Assembly (NCBI RefSeq): GCF_900099695.1
Contig: NZ_FNCY01000006.1
Coordinates: forward strand, 145,473 to 209,472
Length of the DNA stretch: 64,000 nt
Source: Propionivibrio dicarboxylicus
Lineage (GTDB): Bacteria; Pseudomonadota; Gammaproteobacteria; Burkholderiales; Rhodocyclaceae
Direction of reading: 5' to 3'
Shown piece after piece: positions 57,955 to 64,000 of the stretch. The notes beneath the pieces are model-generated. The model had not been told where the DNA came from. It worked only from the letters and a program-made list of their open reading frames with translations, and did no database searches. Each line of letters begins with the position of its first letter. Position 1 is the first letter of the stretch. The translations under genes were made by a program, and so were the position numbers.

Positions 57955-58811
57955 TCGGCACGACCATCACCTCGTTCGTATTCCTTGCTTTCGTCATCAT
58001 CACCGTCGCCCGCGGCGTACGCATCGTCCCGCAGGGCGAGGAATGGGTCGTACAGCGCCTTGGCAAATACCGCGTAACGCTGCTGCCCGGCCTGCGCTTC
58101 ATCATCCCCTACCTCGACTCGGTCGCCTACAAGGTGACGACCAAGGACATCATCCTCGACGTTCAGGAACAGGAAGTCATCACCCGCGACAACGCCGTCA
58201 TCGTCGTCAATGCCATCGCCTTCATCAAGGTCACCGACCCGGTCAAGGCGGTCTATGGCGTCGAGAATTATTCCGAAGCGATCCGCAACATGATCATGAC
58301 GACCCTGCGCTCGATCGTCGGCGAGATGGAACTCGACCACGCGCTCTCGCAGCGCGACATGATCAAGGCCCGGCTCAAGGCCGGCGTCGCCGACGAGGCG
58401 CTCGACTGGGGATTGACGGTCAAGTCGGTCGAGATCCAGGACATCAAGCCTTCGCAATCGATGCAGCGGGCAATGGAATTGCAGGCATCGGCCGAGCGCG
58501 AACGCAAGGCAATGGTGACCAAGGCCGAAGGCGAGAAGCAGTCGATGATTCTGACCGCCGAAGCGCGGCTTGAATCGGCCAAGCGAGACGCCGAAGCGCA
58601 GATCATGCTCGCCGACGCGTCGTCGCAGGCGATCACCAAGGTCACCGGCGCCTTTGGCGCCAATGAATTGCCGATGCTGTACCTGCTTGGCGAGAAATAT
58701 ATCGCCAGTCTGGGTAGAATGGCCGACTCGCCCAATGCCAAGGTCGTACTGCTCCCTGCCGATCTGCAGAACACCTTGCGCGGCCTGTTCCAGCATCTAC
58801 CCAAGACCTGA
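57951..58811 (+). CDS. qmcA: SPFH/band 7 membrane protein (QmcA-like)
   Basis: 286 residues. N-terminal membrane anchor (ITSFVFLAFVIITVARGV), SPFH domain (GEEWVVQRLGKYRVTLLPGL, DVQEQEVITRDNAVIVVNAI) and a long Ala/Glu/Lys-rich coiled coil (about 190-250), ending with a conserved hydrophobic segment. Stomatin-type proteins form large membrane rings that tune proteases and lipid domains. Start overlap with nfeD and a GTGGAGG site support the ATG at 57951. Confidence 0.93.
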   Translation: MIGTTITSFVFLAFVIITVARGVRIVPQGEEWVVQRLGKYRVTLLPGLRFIIPYLDSVAYKVTTKDIILDVQEQEVITRDNAVIVVNAIAFIKVTDPVKAVYGVENYSEAIRNMIMTTLRSIVGEMELDHALSQRDMIKARLKAGVADEALDWGLTVKSVEIQDIKPSQSMQRAMELQASAERERKAMVTKAEGEKQSMILTAEARLESAKRDAEAQIMLADASSQAITKVTGAFGANELPMLYLLGEKYIASLGRMADSPNAKVVLLPADLQNTLRGLFQHLPKT

Positions 58812-58823
58812 AGCGAACGCGTT

Positions 58824-59705
58824 TTGACCGACAACCGACATCTATTCCAGGGCTACCTCGCCGCCATTGCCACGCTCCTGATGTGGAGCGCCTTTTCACT
58901 CGTTTCCCGCCTCGGCGGGAAAAGCGTCCTGACACCGTACGACGTCTATGCGCTTCGGGTTGTCACGGCCGCCGCCGTGCTGACCCCCTTCATCGGGCGC
59001 CTGCCGAAAGGCGCCTGGAAGGACAGCCGGCTGTGGCTGCTCACCGCGCTCTGCAGCCTCATCTACTGCCCGCTCGTCTACAGCGGCTTCAAATACGCGC
59101 CGGCGGCGCATGGCGGCATCCTGCTCGCCGGCCTGCAGCCCTTGCTGATCAGCCTCGTCGTCTGGCTATTTACCGGCAAGCGGCCGAGCCATGCGCGCAG
59201 CGTCGGCCTGCTGCTGATCACCGGCGGCATCGTCTGTGCCGCCGTCCCCTATTTCAACGCATGGTCGCCCGATTCGGCCTTCGGCGATCTGCTGATCTTC
59301 CTCTCGTCGGTGAGTTGGGCCGTTTATTCGGTGCTGGCGGCGCGCTGGGGCTATCCCGTCTGGGGACTGACCTGCGCCATCGCCTTCGGCTCGCTGGTCG
59401 TCTATCTGCCGATCTATACGCTCTTCCTGCCCAAGGCGCTGGCGGCTGCACCGCTCTCGGCGATCGTCATGCAAGGCCTGTATCAGGGCATCTTCGCCAC
59501 GATTCTCGCCATGCTCACCTATCTCAAGGCCATCTCGATCCTCGGGGCCGAACGTTGCGCGCCCCTGCTCGCGCTCGTTCCGATCGTCATCGGACTCGTC
59601 GCCGTGCCGCTGCTCGACGAGCCTCTGACCGGCTGGTTGATGACCGGACTGGTACTGGTATCGGGCGGCGCGCTCGTCGCCGCGCGGCAAAAGGCAACGC
59701 TTTAG
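58824..59705 (+). CDS. EamA/RhaT-type 10-helix exporter
   Basis: 293 residues from a TTG start; ten membrane helices in two EamA repeats (about 10-145 and 155-290), with SLVSRLGGKSVLTPYDVYAL in the first and AERCAPLLALVPIVIGL in the second. Drug/metabolite transporter family; substrate unknown. Start codon choice is uncertain: no ATG lies near, and the ribosome site is weak. Its TAG stop is built from the first two bases of repeat copy 2. Confidence 0.85.
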   Translation: MTDNRHLFQGYLAAIATLLMWSAFSLVSRLGGKSVLTPYDVYALRVVTAAAVLTPFIGRLPKGAWKDSRLWLLTALCSLIYCPLVYSGFKYAPAAHGGILLAGLQPLLISLVVWLFTGKRPSHARSVGLLLITGGIVCAAVPYFNAWSPDSAFGDLLIFLSSVSWAVYSVLAARWGYPVWGLTCAIAFGSLVVYLPIYTLFLPKALAAAPLSAIVMQGLYQGIFATILAMLTYLKAISILGAERCAPLLALVPIVIGLVAVPLLDEPLTGWLMTGLVLVSGGALVAARQKATL

Positions 59706-59881
59706 AGCCTATTTCGGTAGGGATCGTGGGCCGCGCCGACGGCCCTTCGGGTTGCCGATAGGGCCGGTGTCTGCGGCGTTGCTCCGCTTGCGCATGGAAC
59801 AACCATGCGCTGCACCTCGCGCCTTGCATCCATCCGCCCCTATCGACAACGCGGCCCGTGAGCCCTACCGAATTGGGCTCT
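59704..59881 (+). repeat. 178-bp MITE-like palindromic repeat, copy 2
   Basis: Same length and layout as the copy at 46632-46809, with 9 differences by direct comparison. The changes include the right terminal repeat (GAATTGGGCTCT instead of GAAATAGGCTCT). The central hairpin GCGCATGG-AACAA-CCATGCGC is fully conserved. The first bases lie inside the stop codon of the EamA gene. Confidence 0.88.
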
Positions 59882-59899
59882 TAATCACTCCGGTCGGAT

Positions 59900-60322
59900 T
59901 CAGGTACACCAGGTCATCAGGAGGCCATAGCCGGTCGCACCGAGTGCGACGGTGCCGACGACATGCAGGAGCGCCCGCCAGTGACTGGGGACCGGATAGT
60001 GTTCGTTGCCCGGACGCTTCGCTTCGCGCGCGCCCTCGACCCACTGGATGACTTCACCCAGCGCGAACAGACAGGCGAGGCCAAAGACGAAACAGCCGAC
60101 AATGATCGTCCCCAATTGCCCCTGCCCGGTCCGACAGCTGAAATCGAGGCGTACCTGACCGCGCGTGATCGGATCGAAGGCCGTCGCCAGGCGGATAAAG
60201 GCGATCGCCATAAGCAGGAACAAGGCGATCACCGCCATGTAAATCCAGAACTCGCGCGTGCGCATGATGCGCCCGGCTTCGACGATCTGGTCCCTCAATT
60301 CACGAAAAAATCCCGAAAACAT
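59900..60322 (-). CDS. Small three-helix membrane protein, unknown
   Basis: 140 residues from the ATG at 60322 (AGGGG site). Three membrane helices: about 25-45, 70-95 and 117-135. A charged segment rich in Arg/Glu (EGAREAKRPGNEHYPVP) separates the last two. No family motif is recognised. Divergent from ycaO, with 126 bases between starts. Possibly a membrane accessory protein; nothing more can be claimed. Confidence 0.7.
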   Translation of the reverse strand: MFSGFFRELRDQIVEAGRIMRTREFWIYMAVIALFLLMAIAFIRLATAFDPITRGQVRLDFSCRTGQGQLGTIIVGCFVFGLACLFALGEVIQWVEGAREAKRPGNEHYPVPSHWRALLHVVGTVALGATGYGLLMTWCT

Positions 60323-60389
60323 GATCAACCCCTCATCCGATCCCGGCCAAATTTCCGGCCAGGATCACAGTAATTCGTTTTTTTGGCGC

Positions 60390-60418
60390 TTGCATTCCCG
60401 CGACAATCCTGCGATAAG
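60390..60418 (+). promoter_or_regulatory. Putative ycaO promoter
   Basis: TTGCAT (60390-60395), 17-base spacer, GATAAG (60413-60418). Moderate match to sigma-70; leader about 25 bases before the ATG. Confidence 0.4.
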
Positions 60419-60448
60419 CTCGCCCTTTACCCATTATCGGACGAATTC

Positions 60449-62179
60449 ATGACAACTGAACACTTCATTCCCGGCAAGGATGCCTCGCTCGAAGCGACGA
60501 TCGGGCGCATGCAGCAAAAACTTGCCGAACTCGGGTTTCATGTCGAAGAACGTTCGTGGCTCAACCCGATTGATGACGTCTGGTCGGTGCATATCCGCGA
60601 CCGCGACTGCCCGCTCCTGTTCACCAACGGCAAGGGCGCATCCCAGCTGGCCGCGCGTGCCAGCGCCCTCGGAGAATTCTTCGAGCGCTTGTCCTGCAAT
60701 TATTTCTGGTCGCACTACCATCTCGGTCCGCACTTTGCCGACGCGCCTTTCACACACCATCCCGAGGAGCGCTGGTTTGACTTCGACGACGACGGCGCCT
60801 GGCCCGAAGCGTTGCTGACGCCGGATCTGCAGAATTTCTACAACCCGCAGCAGAGCATCGATGCGTCGATGCTCGTCGATCACAACTCCGGCAACGCCGA
60901 CCGCGGCATCTGCGCCTTGCCTTTTACCCGCCTCAGCGATGACACCCGCGTCTGGTTCCCGGTCAATATCGTCGGCAACCTTTACGTCAGCAATGGCATG
61001 GCCGCCGGCAACAGCCGCAACGAGGCGCGGGCGCAGGCGCTGTCCGAAATCGTCGAGCGTCACATCAAGTTCCGCGTCTTTACCGAAGGGCTGTGTCTGC
61101 CGGAGATTCCGGCGGCCGTCATCGCCCGCTTTCCGAAAATCGCCGCCGATATTGCCGTGCTCCGCCAAGCCGGCTATGGCATCCTCGTCCGCGACGCCTC
61201 GCTCGGCGGCCGATTCCCGGTTCTCTGTGTGACCCTGCTCAATCCGCGCGACCAAGGCTGCTACTGCAGCTTCGGCGCCCATCCGCGCTTCGAGGTCGCG
61301 CTGGAGCGGGCGTTGACCGAACTGCTGCAAGGACGCGCGCTCGACGCGCTGGACGGTTTCCCGCCACCGGGTTTCGACCTCGACGAGGTCGCCAGCTCGC
61401 CCAACATCGAGATCCACTTTGTCGATTCGAGCGGCATCGTCGGCTGGCCGTTCCTCGGCAACACGCCCGACTTCGAGTTCTGCGACTGGAATTTCAGCAC
61501 GACCACCGCCGAAGACTACACCTGGCTTGTAAGCCTGATCCGCGCCCAGGACAGCGACATCTACGTCGCCGATTACGAACATCTCGGCGTCTACGCCTGC
61601 CGGATCATCGTCCCCGGCATGTCGGAAATCTATCCGATCGACGACCTGGACTACGAGAACAACAGCGTCGCCAACGATTTCCGCGAAGCCCTTCTCTATC
61701 TGCCCGAACTCGACGACGAGGAATGCAGCGATCTGCTCGATACCTTCAACGACCTCAATCTCGCCGACGACCGCCTGGTCGCCGCGCTGATCGGACTGGC
61801 GCCCGATGCCGATTCGTTCTGGGAAGACCTGCGCGTCGGCGAACTGAAAACGCTGCTGGCGCTGGCGATCGGCAACGAGGAAGCGGTGCGCGAAGGCTGT
61901 GACTGGATCCTGCATTTCGGCCAGATCAACCCGGCGCGCCTGCGCGTCTATCGCTGCATCGACACGCTGCAACGTCTGTACGACGCCGGCGAAATCGATC
62001 CGTTCCGGACCGCCCTCGAACACCTGTTCGGGCCGGCCACGCTGGCCGAAGCAGAAGCGCTGATGACGCGCGAACTGCGTTTCTTCGGCATCGACGCGCC
62101 CGGCACCGCGTTCGCCGGTTGCGAGATGCACCAGCGCCTGCTGGCCGCTTACGAGAAGGTGGTCCGCGCCCACGGCTGA
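60449..62179 (+). CDS. ycaO: YcaO-type ATP-dependent cyclodehydratase-like protein
   Basis: 576 residues, close to E. coli YcaO length (586). The YcaO ATP/Mg site is visible: GASQLAARASALGEFFERLS (Glu ligands, about 62-81), and NEARAQALSEIVERHIKFR (about 192-210). A C-terminal helical extension (about 400-576) is also present, as in the E. coli protein. E. coli YcaO aids RimO-dependent beta-methylthiolation of ribosomal protein S12. No precursor peptide, TfuA or dehydrogenase is adjacent, so a modification-enzyme role like YcaO is favoured over natural-product synthesis. Confidence 0.88.
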   Translation: MTTEHFIPGKDASLEATIGRMQQKLAELGFHVEERSWLNPIDDVWSVHIRDRDCPLLFTNGKGASQLAARASALGEFFERLSCNYFWSHYHLGPHFADAPFTHHPEERWFDFDDDGAWPEALLTPDLQNFYNPQQSIDASMLVDHNSGNADRGICALPFTRLSDDTRVWFPVNIVGNLYVSNGMAAGNSRNEARAQALSEIVERHIKFRVFTEGLCLPEIPAAVIARFPKIAADIAVLRQAGYGILVRDASLGGRFPVLCVTLLNPRDQGCYCSFGAHPRFEVALERALTELLQGRALDALDGFPPPGFDLDEVASSPNIEIHFVDSSGIVGWPFLGNTPDFEFCDWNFSTTTAEDYTWLVSLIRAQDSDIYVADYEHLGVYACRIIVPGMSEIYPIDDLDYENNSVANDFREALLYLPELDDEECSDLLDTFNDLNLADDRLVAALIGLAPDADSFWEDLRVGELKTLLALAIGNEEAVREGCDWILHFGQINPARLRVYRCIDTLQRLYDAGEIDPFRTALEHLFGPATLAEAEALMTRELRFFGIDAPGTAFAGCEMHQRLLAAYEKVVRAHG

Positions 62180-62205
62180 CGCCGCAAGCTCGGGCATCGC
62201 CGCAA

Positions 62206-62235
62206 CATCGACCCGGCCGATTTTCCGGGTCGATG
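62206..62235 (+). terminator. Hairpin after ycaO
   Basis: An 11-bp perfect stem (CATCGACCCGG / CCGGGTCGATG) with loop CCGATTTT, 27 bases after the ycaO stop. No T-run follows, so efficient Rho-independent termination is uncertain. Confidence 0.55.
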
Positions 62236-62309
62236 ACGCAATACACTGCAGACATGTGATATCATGCTTTTAGAACAGTGCGACTCTACTATCGCACGGG
62301 AGAATTTAC

Positions 62310-63011
62310 ATGCCTCGCACCAAGAACGTCGCCTCACTCTTCGAAAAAAAGACCAAGGTTTCGGCGGTCGATCTCGTCATAGACAGCATCAAGAACATCC
62401 TGATCCAGAAGAAAATTCTGCCCGGCGATCTGTTGCCGAGCGAACAGGCGCTGGCCGACAGCCTCGGCGTCGGCCGCGGTTCGGTGCGCGAAGCGCTGAA
62501 GATCCTTGACGCTTTCGGTATCGTCGAAATCATTCATGGCGACGGCACCTATATCGCCACGTCGGCCAACAAGAAGATTTTCGACCCGCTGATCTACAGC
62601 ATGATCATCTCGAATTCGGACTCGAACGAACTGATTCAGTTGCGCGAGATGGTCGAAATGGGGGTAATCAACACGATCATCGACAACGCCACCGACGAAG
62701 ACCTGCGCAAGCTCGAAGCGGTGCATGCCGAATACGAGGCCCTCGGTCAGCGCGGCGAGACCGACCTCGCCCAGCTCAACGCCTGCGACCTCAAGTTCCA
62801 CCGCACGATGGCGACGCTGACGCACAACCACCTGATCGAGAACATGTACAACTTCGTCATCGACATCTTCGCGCCGACGATCAATGCCACCTTCGGGCTT
62901 GAGCGTCACCGCAAGATCATTACCGCAATCGTCGGTCGCGACAAGGCGGCGGCAATGGCGGCCGAACACGATCACACGGCAACCTGGATCGCCTCGCAGA
63001 AAAAGCTCTGA
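62310..63011 (+). CDS. FadR-type GntR family regulator
   Basis: 233 residues. Winged-helix domain (about 18-85) with LPSEQALADSLGVGRGSVREALKIL and IIHGDGTYIA, then an all-helical FCD ligand domain (about 100-225) with the metal-type residues in CDLKFHRTM and the late HDHTATW segment. It probably controls the convergent tetronate-catabolism genes otnC and otnK. The ligand is inferred to be a sugar acid. Confidence 0.92.
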   Translation: MPRTKNVASLFEKKTKVSAVDLVIDSIKNILIQKKILPGDLLPSEQALADSLGVGRGSVREALKILDAFGIVEIIHGDGTYIATSANKKIFDPLIYSMIISNSDSNELIQLREMVEMGVINTIIDNATDEDLRKLEAVHAEYEALGQRGETDLAQLNACDLKFHRTMATLTHNHLIENMYNFVIDIFAPTINATFGLERHRKIITAIVGRDKAAAMAAEHDHTATWIASQKKL

Positions 63012-63040
63012 CGACGGACACGGTTTTGCGCAACAAGCAG

Positions 63041-63074
63041 GCGGCACACCGAAACTCGGCGTGCCGCATTTTTT
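63041..63074 (+). terminator. Terminator of the GntR-type gene
   Basis: GCGGCACACC, 7-base loop region (GAAACTC), GGCGTGCCGC, then ATTTTTTT. The stem has a mispaired A-C near the loop. It ends one base before the otnC stop and could act on both strands weakly. Confidence 0.8.
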
Positions 63075-63731
63075 TCAGAGATCCAGTTTGAACGCCACTT
63101 TCAGTTCTTCCATCTGCGCCGCGTTCAGGCAATTCGTCGCCCGCCCCTGCAGCAGCAGGAAGATCTTCGCCGTCTCTTCGAGCTCCTCGCTCGCGTAGAT
63201 CGCCCCTTCCAGGTCCGGCCCCGATACCACCGGTCCGTGATTCGACAGGAGCACCGCGCTGTGCTTCGCCGCCAGCCCCCGGATCACCTCGCCCAGCGCC
63301 TTGTCCCCCGGCCGATGGTAGGCCACCAGCGGCAGGCGCCCGATCTTCATGACGAAATACGGTGTCAGCGGCGGCATGCAGCTGTCCGCATCCAGTCCGG
63401 CCAGACACGACACCGCCGCCGAATGCGTCGAGTGCAGGTGCACGATCGCCCCCGCCTGCGGCCGCACTTCGTACATCGACCGGTGCAGGAAGGCTTCCTT
63501 CGACGGCGCATCGCCCGCCAGCACTTGTCCGTTCCAGTCCAGCTTCGAGATCCGCGCCGGGTCGAGTTCGCCCAGGCACGAATTCGTCGGCGTCAGCAGC
63601 CAGCCGTCTTCCAGCCGCACGCTGATGTTGCCGCTGCTGCCCGCCGTCAGGCCGCGTTCGTACAGGGACCGCGAGAGTCGCGCGATCTTGTCGCGTTCGC
63701 GCGTTTCCGCGCTTTGTATGTGTGCACTCAT
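63075..63731 (-). CDS. otnC: 3-oxo-tetronate 4-phosphate decarboxylase (class II aldolase family)
   Basis: 218 residues from the ATG at 63731; the frame stays open upstream without a start signal. Class II aldolase/adducin fold with SSGNISVRL (phosphate loop), the zinc pair in AIVHLHSTHSAAV, the third His in SNHGPVVSG, and the catalytic acidic segment AIYASEELEETAKI. OtnC decarboxylates 3-oxo-tetronate 4-phosphate to dihydroxyacetone phosphate. The assignment over fuculose or ribulose phosphate aldolases rests on the adjacent otnK. Confidence 0.88.
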   Translation of the reverse strand: MSAHIQSAETRERDKIARLSRSLYERGLTAGSSGNISVRLEDGWLLTPTNSCLGELDPARISKLDWNGQVLAGDAPSKEAFLHRSMYEVRPQAGAIVHLHSTHSAAVSCLAGLDADSCMPPLTPYFVMKIGRLPLVAYHRPGDKALGEVIRGLAAKHSAVLLSNHGPVVSGPDLEGAIYASEELEETAKIFLLLQGRATNCLNAAQMEELKVAFKLDL

Positions 63732-63775
63732 GCTTTCGATATATTCCTTGTTATGCCTTGCGTATGCGGGGGCTG

Positions 63776-64000
63776 CTACAACTTGCTCCATGCCTTGAGG
63801 AAGAAGTCCGGCGTACCGAAGTTCCCCGATTTCAATGCCAGCGCCAGCGGCTTCTCGCGCGCTTCGCCGCCGATGCCGGTCGTCCATGGCACACCCGGAT
63901 CGATCTCCGGCCCGATGCGCAGCCCGCTCACGCCGAGTGCCTTCACCACCGCGCCCGAGGTCTCGCCACCGGCGACAATCAGTTGCCCGACGCCCTTGGC
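63776..64000 (-). CDS. otnK: 3-oxo-tetronate kinase, C-terminal part (runs off window)
   Basis: The last 74 residues lie within the window. They contain the four-carbon acid sugar kinase end: QLIVAGGETSGAVVKALGV, LRIGPEIDPGVPWT, LALALKSGNFGTPDFFLKA and a C-terminal WSKL before TAG at 63776. This matches the nucleotide-binding domain of OtnK, which phosphorylates 3-oxo-tetronate before OtnC. The N-terminal domain lies beyond the window end. 44 bases separate the stop from the otnC start. Confidence 0.9.
   Translation of the reverse strand, partial: AKGVGQLIVAGGETSGAVVKALGVSGLRIGPEIDPGVPWTTGIGGEAREKPLALALKSGNFGTPDFFLKAWSKL

Overview
The window looks like a chromosomal segment of a GC-rich Gram-negative betaproteobacterium, most likely of the Rhodocyclales (Azonexus/Dechloromonas/Propionivibrio-like). 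This rests on gene order and protein character: DUF4124 protein, ratAB and smpB beside guaB; a trmH-rnhB-lpxB-lpxA-fabZ-lpxD-skp-bamA-rseP-dxr-cdsA-uppS-frr-pyrH-tsf-rpsB block; and map-glnD facing away from it. The genus is inference; no rRNA or tRNA gene was seen.

Region 1 (1-20653) is core genome. The first 67 bases are the 5' end of guaB on the minus strand. A run of sixteen mostly overlapping or closely spaced minus-strand genes (about 16956 down to 1985) couples translation (S2, EF-Ts, RRF), UMP kinase, isoprenoid and undecaprenyl-phosphate synthesis, phospholipid synthesis, outer-membrane protein assembly and lipid A synthesis. map and glnD run the other way.

Region 2 (20654-32520) starts with the decayed C-terminal end of a DUF6701 (MshQ-type) protein. 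It continues with def, a purine-salvage pair (methylthioinosine phosphorylase and hypoxanthine phosphoribosyltransferase), galU, ligA, zipA-like and smc on the minus strand, then queF and a YecA/SEC-C protein on the plus strand, closed by a strong terminator.

Region 3 (32520-49800) is accessory and regulatory. A membrane PAS-PAS-PAS-GGDEF protein is divergent from a c-di-GMP-I (GEMM) riboswitch that leads into a one-pass membrane protein of unknown function. Next come a copper group (SafE/TauE-like protein, CopA, CopZ) with selD behind it, a Gate-domain transporter, AzlCD, an orphan solute-binding protein divergent from a TctDE-like two-component system and a DcuC-type transporter, a Tam-like methyltransferase, anaerobic coproporphyrinogen dehydrogenase HemN and another methyltransferase. 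A 178-bp repeat with terminal inverted repeats sits exactly at the 3' end of dcuC, has a second copy at 59704-59881, and has a shrunken third copy at 47660-47728.

Region 4 (49900-64000) holds a lipid-linked sugar module (GtrB/ArnC-like GT2, ArnT-like GT39, GtrA, ChbG/HpnK deacetylase) and a likely nitrosative or low-oxygen stress group (NnrS-like membrane protein, DUF2249, hemerythrin, UspA) sharing an FNR-type box. After these come a ClpX paralogue without zinc finger, NfeD plus SPFH protein, an EamA exporter, a YcaO protein, and the start of a tetronate-catabolism locus (FadR-type regulator, OtnC, OtnK cut by the window end).

The most noteworthy observations are the GEMM riboswitch paired with a divergent diguanylate cyclase gene, the MITE-like 178-bp repeat, the FNR-box hemerythrin/DUF2249/NnrS-like group, the solute-binding protein/two-component/DcuC arrangement and the zinc-finger-less ClpX paralogue. 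No clearly new defence or mobile system was found.
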